A stretch of DNA of 64,000 nt. Source: Tateyamaria sp947503385. GTDB taxonomy: Bacteria > Pseudomonadota > Alphaproteobacteria > Rhodobacterales > Rhodobacteraceae. The DNA lies in the NCBI RefSeq assembly GCF_051195235.1, contig NZ_JBNFZM010000008.1, forward strand, positions 62,001 through 126,000. Reading direction: 5' to 3'. Below are positions 8,656 to 16,839 of the stretch, in pieces. Below the pieces are notes generated by a model. The model made no database searches. It saw nothing but the letters and a program-made list of their open reading frames with translations, and was not told the DNA's origin. Within the stretch, counting starts at the first letter, position 1. Each line of letters opens with the position of its first letter. Position numbers and translations under genes: made by a program.

Positions 8656-9321
8656 GTGGCGGCACCGCTTCTTGATCTGCGACTGCGCGCGCTGGACCAT
8701 CAGGGCACGCCCGTGCTGCGGGACGTGGCGCTGCAAATGGCGCGGGGCGAGACTTTGGCGCTGGTGGGGCCGTCAGGTATTGGCAAGTCGTCCTTGCTGC
8801 GTGTGATCGCGGGGATCGACGCAGGACAGGATGCAATCTGCACGCTGCGCGGCACCTGTGCGATGGTGTTTCAGGAGCCCACCCTGCTGCCGTGGCGGTC
8901 CGTGGCCGACAACATCCGCGTGACGACTGGCGTGTCGGACAAAGTGGTCGACGCCGCGCTGCGTGACGTCGGGCTGGATGGGCGTGGCGCGGATTATCCG
9001 AGCCAATTGTCCCTCGGCCAGCAGCGCCGGTTGTCGCTGGCCCGCGCCTTTGCGGTGACGCCCGACCTGCTGTTGTTGGATGAGCCGTTTGTGTCGCTGG
9101 ACCCCGAACTGGCGCAGGAGATGATGGCGCTGTTTGCGCAGCTGCGGGCGCAGCACGACGTGGCCACGATCCTTGTGACCCACGTGGCGGACGAGGCGCA
9201 AAAGCTGGCGAGCCGCATCGTGACACTGGGCGGCAGCCCCGCGACGATCACCGACGACGTTCAGAACGACGGGGCGTATTTCCAGTTGTCGGCATCCGGC
9301 GTGACCTCGTCGAGGTCGTAG
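8656..9321 (+). CDS. ABC transporter ATP-binding protein
   Basis: A 221-residue ATPase with Walker A GPSGIGKSS (about residue 38), Q-loop VFQEPTLLPW, a slightly altered signature SLGQQRR, Walker B LLLLDEPF and the switch His in VTHVADE. The start is GTG placed directly after the TAG of the binding-protein gene, with no independent ribosome site, so translation is probably coupled. The 3' end overlaps the convergent Sel1 gene by 61 nt. It presumably works with the 7684 binding protein and the permease at 23144. Confidence 0.88.
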   Translation: MAAPLLDLRLRALDHQGTPVLRDVALQMARGETLALVGPSGIGKSSLLRVIAGIDAGQDAICTLRGTCAMVFQEPTLLPWRSVADNIRVTTGVSDKVVDAALRDVGLDGRGADYPSQLSLGQQRRLSLARAFAVTPDLLLLDEPFVSLDPELAQEMMALFAQLRAQHDVATILVTHVADEAQKLASRIVTLGGSPATITDDVQNDGAYFQLSASGVTSSRS

Positions 9322-9785
9322 CCCGCGCGTTGCAGCCGTTGCGCGATCACCAGCCCTTCGCCCGCCGCTTCGTCGACCAACGCACGCCCGCGGGCCTCGT
9401 CCCGTGCCACACCGTGGCCACGCATCAGGGCAATGCCATAATTGAACTTGCCCACTGGGTCGCCAGCGTCAGCTGCGCGGCGGTCCCATGTGGCGGCGGC
9501 ATCCGGGTCGTAGTCGCCGCCCAAACCATTGTTGTCCAACTGACCCATCCACGTCATGGCACCGGTGTACCCGGCCTCTGCGCAGTTCTCGAACAGGGTG
9601 CGGGCGGCGGCGTGATCGCCCGATTTGGTCAGCATGTAGCCGCTGGCACACAGGGCAAGGCCGGTCTCGCCCCGCTCCGCCTCGTTTAGGAAATGCTGCC
9701 ACGACATCTCGTCGGGATTGAGGGTGCCGAACTCTTCGGCGAGCGCTGGCGTGGCGCAGAGGGCAAGGGCAATCAGATAACGCAT
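9261..9785 (-). CDS. Exported Sel1-repeat (tetratricopeptide-like) protein
   Basis: A 174-residue protein with a signal peptide (about 1-16, ending TPALA). It contains two or three Sel1-type helical repeats, seen as the GYTGAMTWMGQLDNNG and GDPVGKFNYGIALMRGHGV units. These repeats mediate protein contacts. The start at 9785 is chosen because it begins the signal peptide; two earlier ATGs add only a few residues. The C-terminal 20 codons overlap the end of the convergent ATPase gene. It is probably periplasmic; the partner is unknown. Confidence 0.8.
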   Translation of the reverse strand: MRYLIALALCATPALAEEFGTLNPDEMSWQHFLNEAERGETGLALCASGYMLTKSGDHAAARTLFENCAEAGYTGAMTWMGQLDNNGLGGDYDPDAAATWDRRAADAGDPVGKFNYGIALMRGHGVARDEARGRALVDEAAGEGLVIAQRLQRAGYDLDEVTPDADNWKYAPSF

Positions 9786-9824
9786 GGCCCACATATAGCA
9801 CAAAGGACAGGCCCCGTCGAAGCC

Positions 9825-10616
9825 TCAGCCACGCCGCCCGATCCGCGTGCGCGCCGGGTCATAGCCGATGAGCGCGGCAGCAGCGAAGAGGCCCGCCGCC
9901 AGCACCGTCCAAAGCAGCGCCATTCCGCTCCATTCGACATAAAGCGCAAAGCGGATCAGCTCGACCGCGTGGGTAAACGGGTTGAGCGCGCAAATGTCGT
10001 GCAGCAGTTCCGAGCTTTCGGCCATTTTCCACAGCGGGTAGAGTGCGGAAGACAGAAAGAACATCGGAAAGATGACAAAGTTCATCACCCCCGCAAAATT
10101 CTCCAACTGCTTGATAAAACTCGACAGGACCAGCCCCAGAGCCCCAAGCATCAGCCCCGCCACGACCAGCGCGGGTAGCACAGTGACGTATCCCCAGCCC
10201 GGCATTGTGATGCCAAAAAGTGCGGCAATTGCCAGAAACGCATAGACTTGCAGGATCGAGATCGCGGTGGACCCCAACAGCTTGCAAAACAGCAACCATC
10301 CACGCGGCAAGGGTGAGGTCAGCAACAGCTTCATCGACCCCATTTCGCGGTCGTAAACAAGGCTCAGAGACGACTGCATCCCGTTGAACAGCAGGATCAT
10401 GCCGCAGAGGCCGGGCACGATATAGGTCTCGTAGGTGATATAGGTCTGGTAGGGCGGAATGATGCTGAGGCCGAGGGCCGCGCGGAACCCGGCGGCAAAC
10501 ACCAACAGCCAGACCAAGGGCCGCACAAGGGCCGCCACAAACCGCTCGCGCTGGTGGATGAACCGCAGGGCCTCGCGCGTCACAATCGCGTGCAGGGAGG
10601 TGAGATAGGCGGTCAT
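9825..10616 (-). CDS. ABC-2 type permease of the PQQ-alcohol-dehydrogenase-associated exporter
   Basis: A 263-residue membrane protein with about six helices and the ABC-2 pattern (YDREMGSMKLLLTSPLPR and FFLSSALYPLW). It overlaps the ATPase gene by 4 nt (ATGA). It is the last gene of a minus-strand operon that starts at 13939 with the PQQ-system binding protein. ABC-2 permeases of the PedC kind sit in the same order in Pseudomonas ped/exa clusters. The exported substrate is not established in those systems as far as I know. Confidence 0.9.
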   Translation of the reverse strand: MTAYLTSLHAIVTREALRFIHQRERFVAALVRPLVWLLVFAAGFRAALGLSIIPPYQTYITYETYIVPGLCGMILLFNGMQSSLSLVYDREMGSMKLLLTSPLPRGWLLFCKLLGSTAISILQVYAFLAIAALFGITMPGWGYVTVLPALVVAGLMLGALGLVLSSFIKQLENFAGVMNFVIFPMFFLSSALYPLWKMAESSELLHDICALNPFTHAVELIRFALYVEWSGMALLWTVLAAGLFAAAALIGYDPARTRIGRRG

Positions 10617-11329
10617 GCCGCCGCTCCGGTCAGCGTCAGGAACCGATCCTGCAAAGTCGTATCGCCCGCAATGTCACGCGCCGTGCCAGTGGCCAGTATC
10701 CGCGCGCGGTGCAGGATGATCAGGGCATCGTCGGGCTGTACCTCGTCCGTCAGATGCGTCGCCCAGAGGATCGTCTTGCCCTGCCCCGCCAGCCCATGGG
10801 CATAGTCTGTGATCGACGCGCGCGCCGCAGCATCCAGACCCACGGTTGGCTCATCCAGCAGCAGGACGCTCGGGTCATGCAGCAATGCGCGGGCAATCTC
10901 GGTCCGGCGACGGTGGCCGCCATTGAGGCTGCGCGCTTTCTCCCCTGCCCGCTCGCGCATGTCGAGTTGTTCAAGGGCCGCATCAATGCGGCTGCGCGCG
11001 GTGCGACCCGACAGCCCGTGCAGCGCCGCAAAGTAGCTGAGGTTCTGCAGCACCGTCAGATCCAGGTCCAGCGTGGTCTGCTGAAACACGATCCCCAGTT
11101 CGGCCAAGGCTGCACGCGGTGCAGCGCGCAGGTCGTGACCGGCGATGCGGATCGTGCCCGAGGGCGCCACAAACAGCCGGGTCAGCAAATTGAACAGGGT
11201 CGATTTGCCCGCGCCGTTTGGACCCAGCAGCGCACAGAACGTGCCTGCGGCAACGCTGAACGACACATCGTCCAGCGCCTGCTTTGGTCCGTAAGCATAG
11301 CTGAGGCCCTGCGCCTCAAGTCCGGTCAT
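10613..11329 (-). CDS. ABC exporter ATPase, PQQ-alcohol-dehydrogenase system
   Basis: A 238-residue ATPase of the CcmA/NodI class with Walker A GPNGAGKST, Q-loop VFQQTTLDLDL, Walker B SVLLLDEPTVGLD and the switch His in WATHLTDE. The signature is degenerate (SLNGGHRRR instead of LSGGQ), a form I associate with the PQQ-system ABC ATPase family. It pairs with the permease at 9825 and overlaps both neighbours by 4 nt, so the five-gene operon is tightly coupled. Confidence 0.9.
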   Translation of the reverse strand: MTGLEAQGLSYAYGPKQALDDVSFSVAAGTFCALLGPNGAGKSTLFNLLTRLFVAPSGTIRIAGHDLRAAPRAALAELGIVFQQTTLDLDLTVLQNLSYFAALHGLSGRTARSRIDAALEQLDMRERAGEKARSLNGGHRRRTEIARALLHDPSVLLLDEPTVGLDAAARASITDYAHGLAGQGKTILWATHLTDEVQPDDALIILHRARILATGTARDIAGDTTLQDRFLTLTGAAA

Positions 11330-11778
11330 TTGATGGTGATGTCCAACCGTTGCGTTTCGCCGGTCGTGCCGGGGATCTTGATGTAATATGCACCGGGTTT
11401 GATCGCGACGAAACCAATCTCCATCTCGCCCGCCTCGTCGAACTCGATACTGTCAAGACCAAGGGGGCGGATCTCAAGCCCTTCCACCACGATCTCGTCG
11501 ATCCAGATCGCACGAAAAAACTCAGGTCCCACCAGCGCCAGTTCCTGACTGCCATCGCCCTGAATTTCGAACTCGTAATAGGTGCCCGATTGCAGCACCC
11601 ACGGGCCGTCGGGCGCGATGGGTTCACCTGCGGACAGGATGATGGGGGGCAGGACTTTCTTGTTCTTGCCGCCCAACAGGCCTGCGGCGCCGTAGCTGGG
11701 GCCGTCATCATCGTTGTCGGCAAATGCGGTGCTGGGCATGGTAAGCGCCAGCGCGGCGATCAGGGCGAGGGTCTTCAT
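11326..11778 (-). CDS. Exported protein of PQQ cluster, unknown function
   Basis: A 150-residue protein with signal peptide (about 1-20, ending TAFA), an acidic DNDDDG patch, a Gly/Lys linker and then an all-beta C-terminal half ending GAYYIKIPGTTGETQRLDI. The beta-rich tail looks like a cupredoxin-like or small beta-sandwich domain, but I see no His/Cys/Met copper site. It lies in the operon between the beta-propeller protein and the ABC ATPase, whose start it overlaps by 4 nt. Comparable small exported proteins occur at this place in other quinoprotein clusters. No function is assigned. Confidence 0.78.
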   Translation of the reverse strand: MKTLALIAALALTMPSTAFADNDDDGPSYGAAGLLGGKNKKVLPPIILSAGEPIAPDGPWVLQSGTYYEFEIQGDGSQELALVGPEFFRAIWIDEIVVEGLEIRPLGLDSIEFDEAGEMEIGFVAIKPGAYYIKIPGTTGETQRLDITIK

Positions 11779-11801
11779 CTGTGTCCTCCTGAAAATCTGG
11801 A

Positions 11802-12764
11802 TTAGGATCCGGTGGGCCGGAACGCGGCCCCCCAGGGAAAGCGGCCCACCTTGATCGACTTGATCGCCGTGCGTTTGGCCACGTCGATCACCGTGACGTC
11901 GCCGGAAACACCATTGGTGGTGAACAGCAGCGACCGGTCCGCGTTAAAATCCATGTGCCAGACGCGACGCCCGACAAGGATGTAATCCTCCACCTCATAG
12001 GTGTCGGCATTGACAACAGCCACGTGGTTCGAGGGGCCAAGCGCCACATAGGCGTGCGTGTCCCCAGCCGTAAATTCGAACCCAACGGGCTGCACCCGGT
12101 CGGGGTGTACGCCCTGCACTTCAAACTCGATCTTGGCCTTTTCGCCTTGGGTGGCCACGTCAAAAACGGTGAGCGTGCCGCCAATCTCTGAACTCACCCA
12201 CATCTCGGTCCCGTCTTTGACGAATTCGGCGTGGCGCGGGCGGCTGTCGACAAGCGTGTTGGCAAACAGTTCCTGCGTTTCGGTGTCAATCCAGTGGGCC
12301 ATGTTGGTGGTCTCGGACGTGGTAATCGCGATTCTGCCATCGGGGCTGACGGCCATCCCTTCGGGTTCCACGCCCACGTCGATCTGGGCGATAACCTTGC
12401 GGGTTTCGGTGTCCACCACGGTGGTGATCGCGTCGTCCTCATTCGCGATGTAAAGGTGGCGGTCATTGGGGTGCAGCACGAACTGTTCCGGGTCATCGCC
12501 CGAGGGCAATTCATGCAGGATCTCGCCCGAATTGGGGTCCATCACCTGCACCGCGTTGCTGTCGGAGGCGCAGATATAGACCCGGCTGTAATCCTTGGAA
12601 AAGATGATGCCGCGCGGGCGTTCGCCCGTTTCATAGGTGCGCACCACCTCCAGTGTCTCGGTGGAGATGACCGAAATGGTATCGTCCTTTTCATTCGTCA
12701 CCCAAATCTCACCCGCCATCGCGGTGGTGGACAGGAGCGTCAGCAGTGCAGTCAGTCGGATCAT
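11802..12764 (-). CDS. PQQ-dependent catabolism-associated beta-propeller protein
   Basis: A 320-residue periplasmic seven-bladed YVTN-type propeller. The signal peptide is about 1-18 (ending TAMA). Repeats such as WVTNEKDDTISVI, VYICASDSNAVQVMDP and LYIANEDDAITTVVD are evident. It matches the family repeatedly found beside PQQ alcohol dehydrogenases and their ABC exporter. The start at 12764 is preferred: it overlaps the stop of the upstream binding-protein gene (ATGA) and has a GAGGCG site; the earlier start would add five residues. It probably acts as an accessory or scaffold in the periplasm. Confidence 0.9.
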   Translation of the reverse strand: MIRLTALLTLLSTTAMAGEIWVTNEKDDTISVISTETLEVVRTYETGERPRGIIFSKDYSRVYICASDSNAVQVMDPNSGEILHELPSGDDPEQFVLHPNDRHLYIANEDDAITTVVDTETRKVIAQIDVGVEPEGMAVSPDGRIAITTSETTNMAHWIDTETQELFANTLVDSRPRHAEFVKDGTEMWVSSEIGGTLTVFDVATQGEKAKIEFEVQGVHPDRVQPVGFEFTAGDTHAYVALGPSNHVAVVNADTYEVEDYILVGRRVWHMDFNADRSLLFTTNGVSGDVTVIDVAKRTAIKSIKVGRFPWGAAFRPTGS

Positions 12765-13939
12765 TGGAACGCCTCGCATTTGCTTTCGGGACGGTCGAGC
12801 CCCAGGCTGTCTAGTTCATTGATCTGGTGCAGGAACCCATCCAGCGGGGCCTGCGCCACCAGCGCACGGGGGTGCGCCACGGCAATGGGCTGGCGCAACT
12901 GCCCGTTCCAGTCGCGATAGGTCAGCGGACGCCCCTTGAAACCGGCCAGTTCAAACGCGTCGGACAGGATATAGGCGCGCAGCGTCTCGGGGTCGGTGGC
13001 ATTTGTCCGCGTCAGCGCCTCGCCCAATGTGCGCAGGGCGGCCCACGCGGCATAGTCCTGCGCCGTCATTTCGCGCTGGTGCTGTTCCTCGAACCGGGAT
13101 TGTAACTGCGCTGCCCCCCATTGTTCGATCACCGGGGACCAGCCCACGGCGGTTAACCCTTCGGACCCCACCACGGGTCGTGCTTCCCACGTGTTATATA
13201 GCACATAACGCCCGAAATCATGCACCTCATCGGCAATGATCAGTGCGTCGTAGTCGCCAAAGTCTTGGGTGAACAGCGGCACCTCCTGACTGGCGGTGCG
13301 GCGCATATCGGCGTCAAACGCCCATTCCTTTTCCGCCTCAAGCGACAGGCCGAACTTGGTCAGGGATCGGCGCATCGCCTGCGCATAGCTGATATCGGCG
13401 GGATGTGTGCCGGTGATCATCACCAGATCGTCCCAGCGCCGCTTGACCAGCACCTGCGCCAGCGCATCCGTGCGCATCGCGTCTGACGCGAGCGTGTGAA
13501 ACAGGTTGGCCCGGCAGGCCGTATCACGCAGGTCCAGATCACCCGCGGATGTGTTGAACAGCATCGCACCCGCTGCCTCGGGCAAATCCGCAATGGCCAG
13601 CAGATCGGATGCGGCGGCATCAAGCACGAGGTAGGGTGAGGCCGCCAGAAGGTCGCGCGCCGCAGCCAGCGGGTCGTCCCCTTCGGCCACGTCGACGCGC
13701 GTCATCTCATAGGTCTGTCCCAGAAACTTGCCCGTGGTCAGGTTGTCCGCCAGCCCCGTTTCCGCACCTGCGAGACCGTTTTTGTCCGGGATGGGATCGA
13801 GGTTCGACAGCGTGGGCGGCAGGGGCTGGGCCACCCGCAGATATCCAATGCGCAACACCGTCTCCGCCATGGCGGGTGCGGCCAGCGCAAGACTGGCGCA
13901 CGCCGCCAAAACGAGATGTCTGAAGCTGGAATTTCCCAT
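12761..13939 (-). CDS. ABC-type substrate-binding protein of the PQQ alcohol dehydrogenase system
   Basis: A 392-residue periplasmic protein with signal peptide (about 1-24, ending APAMA) and a branched-chain-amino-acid-binding-protein-like fold (VLRIGYLRVAQPLPP, TACRANLFHTLASDAMRTDAL, GDYDALIIADE). It is the first gene of the minus-strand operon carrying the propeller, the unknown exported protein and the ABC-2 exporter, an arrangement conserved in Pseudomonas exa/ped clusters. The start at 13939 removes a 30-residue unlikely extension. Its promoter shares one operator with the divergent cytochrome gene. Confidence 0.9.
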   Translation of the reverse strand: MGNSSFRHLVLAACASLALAAPAMAETVLRIGYLRVAQPLPPTLSNLDPIPDKNGLAGAETGLADNLTTGKFLGQTYEMTRVDVAEGDDPLAAARDLLAASPYLVLDAAASDLLAIADLPEAAGAMLFNTSAGDLDLRDTACRANLFHTLASDAMRTDALAQVLVKRRWDDLVMITGTHPADISYAQAMRRSLTKFGLSLEAEKEWAFDADMRRTASQEVPLFTQDFGDYDALIIADEVHDFGRYVLYNTWEARPVVGSEGLTAVGWSPVIEQWGAAQLQSRFEEQHQREMTAQDYAAWAALRTLGEALTRTNATDPETLRAYILSDAFELAGFKGRPLTYRDWNGQLRQPIAVAHPRALVAQAPLDGFLHQINELDSLGLDRPESKCEAFQ

Positions 13940-13974
13940 GTCTGCAACGCTAACGTGCCGGTCTGATCGCCCGT

Positions 13975-14049
13975 AATAGGACCTTGGTACTACTCCCCCT
14001 GAATCGCAACCAAAGTCCAATACCACCACCCTTTCCCGTGGCGTAGGAC
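13975..14049. promoter_or_regulatory. Divergent promoter pair around one shared operator dyad
   Basis: A single box at 14006-14019 (plus strand GCAACCAAAGTCCA) is centred between two outward promoters. On the minus strand a -10-like GTCCTATT (13975-13982) lies 24 nt away and serves the binding-protein operon. On the plus strand CGTAGGAC (14042-14049) lies 23 nt away and serves the cytochrome gene at 14087. Confidence 0.55.
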
Positions 14050-14086
14050 AGGACCAACACGAACGCTCATGTCAGGGAGGCATGTG

Positions 14087-14785
14087 ATGCCCAGCACTAC
14101 GAACAAGAGACTTCTGATCGCCGGCGCGCTGACCGTGGCCGCCACATTCGCTGTTGCCCACGGGGATGTCGCCCCGCAGGCGGTGGACACCACCGGCCTG
14201 CCCGCCATCGAAGGCGACTGGTTGACCGAAAACCCCTATCGCGCCGACAAGGTGGGCGAAGAGACGTGGATGCGCGCCATCGAAATTGGCGCCTCTGGCT
14301 ATAACCAGAACTGCGCACGGTGCCACGGGCTTGAGGTCGTGTCGGGCGGTCTCGCCCCCGACCTGCGGTTCCTTGAGGCCGAGGAATACGGCGACGAATG
14401 GTATGTGGAGCGGTTCCGCACCGGTTACACTCAGAACGGCACCACCAAGATGCCCGCCTTTGGCGAATTGCTGGGCCAAGAGGCCGCATGGGCCATCCGC
14501 ACCTACATCGAGGCGCGCCCGGATGACGTCGCGATGGAAGAGATCGCCGAAGAGCTCAAGACACTCCGCGACGAACTTGCGGGCTATGCCACGGATGCCA
14601 GCGGCGCAGACGCTGATGCGCTCAAGGGGCGGTTGAACGAGATTGCGGGTGAAATCCCGACCCTGTCAGGCGCACCTGTTGCCGACAGTGTCGCCTTTCG
14701 CGCGGCAAACCTGATCGACGGAACACCGGATGCCTACAAGTCCGCTTCCGAAGCCTTGACCATCGGACTGTCTGCCGCAAACTGA
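14087..14785 (+). CDS. pedF: Cytochrome c-550 (PedF-like), electron acceptor of the quinoprotein
   Basis: A 232-residue periplasmic monohaem cytochrome c. The signal peptide is about 1-25 (ending AVAHG), the haem motif CARCH lies near residue 77, and the likely axial Met is in TKMPAFGELLG. The length and the long C-terminal extension after the haem domain fit the PedF-type cytochrome c-550 family found with PQQ alcohol dehydrogenases. The start at 14087 follows a GGGAGG site; an upstream ATG at 14069 is less well placed. It is divergent from the 13939 operon and co-transcribed with the next binding protein (4-nt gap). Confidence 0.88.
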   Translation: MPSTTNKRLLIAGALTVAATFAVAHGDVAPQAVDTTGLPAIEGDWLTENPYRADKVGEETWMRAIEIGASGYNQNCARCHGLEVVSGGLAPDLRFLEAEEYGDEWYVERFRTGYTQNGTTKMPAFGELLGQEAAWAIRTYIEARPDDVAMEEIAEELKTLRDELAGYATDASGADADALKGRLNEIAGEIPTLSGAPVADSVAFRAANLIDGTPDAYKSASEALTIGLSAAN

Positions 14786-14789
14786 CGGC

Positions 14790-15692
14790 ATGACATTCCG
14801 TACCACGTTCTTCTCCCTGGTGGTGGCGGGTCTGTCCCTGAGCGGACAGGCCCACGCTGCTGATCCCTGTGCCGACCACGTCCCGCAGGCCAAACCCCAG
14901 AATGTGGGGCGTGACATTGTCGGGCAGGAACTGGACCAGATCCAGGACCAGGGCCACATGCTCTTTGCCGTCTACGAGGATTATCCGCCCTATTCGTGGG
15001 AAGAGAACGGAGAGGCCCGCGGCGTCGACATCGAGATTGCGCGCATCATTGCCGAAGACATCGGCGTCGAGGCGCGGTTTAACTTTGTCGCAGCGGGTGA
15101 AAACCTTGATGCGGACTTGCGCAACAACATCTGGCGCGGCGCGCTGATTGGCGGACGCATTGCCAACGTGATGATGCGCATCCCCTATGACAGCGCGTTC
15201 AAATGCCGGGTGGAACAGGTCGTGTTCACGGGCCAATACGCGGGCGAAAGTATCGCGATTGCCTATGACAAGGCGTCCTATCCGGACGAAAAACCTGTGC
15301 CCGCCTATTTCCGGTTCGACACGGTGGGGGTCGAGAATGACTCGATCTCTGACTTTTACCTGTCGGGCTTTGTCGGTGGGCAATTACAGAAGAACATCCG
15401 CCGTTTTCCCACCACCGTAGACGCCATGGCGGCGCTGAACGCGGGCGAGGTGATGGCGGTGATGGGTCCTTTGGGCGCGCTGGAACACGGGCTGACCGAC
15501 CGGACAGCTGTCCATCAACCGCCGCTCGCCGGATTTGCGGTGAGCGAATGGACCCTCGGTGTGGCGGTGAATTTCCGCTATCGGCCCCTGTCCTATTTCG
15601 TCGATGACGCGATCAATTACGCGCTTCAGGACGGGCGGATTCCGGCGATCTACGAGAAATACAGACTGACCCACCAAACGCCGGAAAGATAA
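14790..15692 (+). CDS. Quinoprotein-associated periplasmic binding protein (MoxJ-like, SBP_bac_3)
   Basis: A 300-residue periplasmic protein with signal peptide (about 1-24, ending QAHAA) and an amino-acid-binding-protein type 3 fold (FAVYEDYPPYSWEENGEARGVDIEIARII). This class includes MoxJ/MxaJ of methanol oxidation and the general quinoprotein-dehydrogenase-associated binding proteins, thought to assist dehydrogenase maturation rather than transport. No ABC partner is adjacent. It follows the cytochrome gene by 4 nt in the same transcript. A role in metal or dehydrogenase loading is inference. Confidence 0.87.
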   Translation: MTFRTTFFSLVVAGLSLSGQAHAADPCADHVPQAKPQNVGRDIVGQELDQIQDQGHMLFAVYEDYPPYSWEENGEARGVDIEIARIIAEDIGVEARFNFVAAGENLDADLRNNIWRGALIGGRIANVMMRIPYDSAFKCRVEQVVFTGQYAGESIAIAYDKASYPDEKPVPAYFRFDTVGVENDSISDFYLSGFVGGQLQKNIRRFPTTVDAMAALNAGEVMAVMGPLGALEHGLTDRTAVHQPPLAGFAVSEWTLGVAVNFRYRPLSYFVDDAINYALQDGRIPAIYEKYRLTHQTPER

Positions 15693-15694
15693 GG

Positions 15695-15752
15695 CCGACT
15701 TTGGTCGTACACACTTGGTCGAATGGTGCCCTGCCCCATGGCCCCATAGGCT
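15695..15752 (+). promoter_or_regulatory. Candidate promoter of the CoxG/CODH-like operon with tandem operator boxes
   Basis: Two boxes lie head to tail: CCGACTTTGGTCGT at 15695-15708 and ACACACTTGGTCGA at 15709-15722. A -10-like CATAGGCT (15745-15752) starts 23 nt after the second box. The boxes begin 3 nt past the stop of the binding-protein gene. The ATG of the CoxG gene is at 15778. Confidence 0.55.
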
Positions 15753-15777
15753 TTCGGCCAAGCAAAGGGGGCATTCC

Positions 15778-16296
15778 ATGAATCTCAGCGACTCACGTGT
15801 CATCAACGCCGACCGCGCAACCGTCTGGGCCGCGATCCTTGACCCTGATGTGCTCAAGGCGTGCGTGCCCGGTTGTCAGGAGATGGACGGCACGCCCGAA
15901 GACGGCTTTACCGCCACGGTTGTGCAAAAGGTCGGCCCGGTAAAGGCGACCTTCAAAGGGGCGGTCAGCCTGTCCGACATGCAGCCGCCGCAAAGCGTCA
16001 CAATCTCGGGCGAGGGCAAGGGCGGCGCGGCTGGTTTCGCGAAAGGCGGCGCGCAGGTGCGCCTTGAGGAACAAGGCGCGCAGACCGTGCTGCACTATGA
16101 CGTGGAGGCCAAGGTGGGCGGCAAGCTGGCACAGCTGGGCAGCCGCATCATCGACGGGTTCGCCAAGAAAATGGCGGACCAGTTCTTTAACAACTTTCAG
16201 GACCATGTGGGCGCGCCTGCGCCTGACGCGGAGCAAGAGCCGGAGACGTCCAACGAGACCCCCAAAAAGGGCTGGCTCAAGCGCCTCGTGACCTGA
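15778..16296 (+). CDS. CoxG-like SRPBCC protein, CODH subunit G family
   Basis: A 172-residue SRPBCC-fold protein of the CoxG family (VWAAILDPDVLKACVPGCQEM near the N-terminus), followed by a Pro/Glu linker and a basic, hydrophobic tail (KKGWLKRLVT). CoxG is known to anchor CO dehydrogenase to the cytoplasmic membrane. Here it leads a G-S-L-M operon with 39 nt before the small subunit. The ribosome site is a weak AAAGGGGGC. The promoter carries the operator shared with the PQQ genes. Confidence 0.88.
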   Translation: MNLSDSRVINADRATVWAAILDPDVLKACVPGCQEMDGTPEDGFTATVVQKVGPVKATFKGAVSLSDMQPPQSVTISGEGKGGAAGFAKGGAQVRLEEQGAQTVLHYDVEAKVGGKLAQLGSRIIDGFAKKMADQFFNNFQDHVGAPAPDAEQEPETSNETPKKGWLKRLVT

Positions 16297-16335
16297 GCGC
16301 GCAGAACAGAAAACGACATTCCAAGGGAGGAACGC

Positions 16336-16821
16336 ATGACAAAGGTAACCATGACGGTGAACGGCAAGGCCGTCTCCGGGGACGTGGAAGGGCGCACATT
16401 GTTGTCGTCCTTTCTGCGTGAGGATCAAGGCCTGACAGGCACTCATGTGGGCTGCGACACATCGCAATGCGGCGCTTGCGTGGTGCATGTAGACGGTGCC
16501 GCGGTCAAAGCCTGCACCATGCTCGCCGCCGAAGCCGACGGCGCAGAGGTCAATACGATCGAAGGGCAGGCCAATGCTGACGGTTCGCTCAACGTGATCC
16601 AGCAGGCGTTTCAGGACCATCACGGCCTGCAATGCGGGTTCTGCACCCCCGGCATGGTGATGTCGGCTGCGGCGCTGCTCAAGGACAACCCGAAACCCAG
16701 CGAGCAGGAGGTGCGTGACTACCTCGAAGGCAACATCTGCCGCTGCACCGGGTATCACAACATCGTCAAGGCCATCATGGCTGCGTCCGGGCAGGACGTG
16801 CCTGCCATGGCCGCCGAATAA
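16336..16821 (+). CDS. CODH/xanthine-oxidase-family small subunit, two [2Fe-2S]
   Basis: A 161-residue iron-sulfur subunit of a molybdenum hydroxylase. The plant-type ferredoxin cluster is bound by Cys40, Cys45, Cys48 and Cys60 (GCDTSQCGAC); the second cluster by Cys100, Cys103, Cys135 and Cys137 (QCGFC, ICRC). It transfers electrons from the molybdenum centre in the 790-residue subunit to FAD in the 260-residue subunit. The start at 16336 has a GGGAGGA site. All ligands are present, so the subunit should be functional. Confidence 0.93.
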   Translation: MTKVTMTVNGKAVSGDVEGRTLLSSFLREDQGLTGTHVGCDTSQCGACVVHVDGAAVKACTMLAAEADGAEVNTIEGQANADGSLNVIQQAFQDHHGLQCGFCTPGMVMSAAALLKDNPKPSEQEVRDYLEGNICRCTGYHNIVKAIMAASGQDVPAMAAE

Positions 16822-16839
16822 GAAGAGGAGCATCAGACA

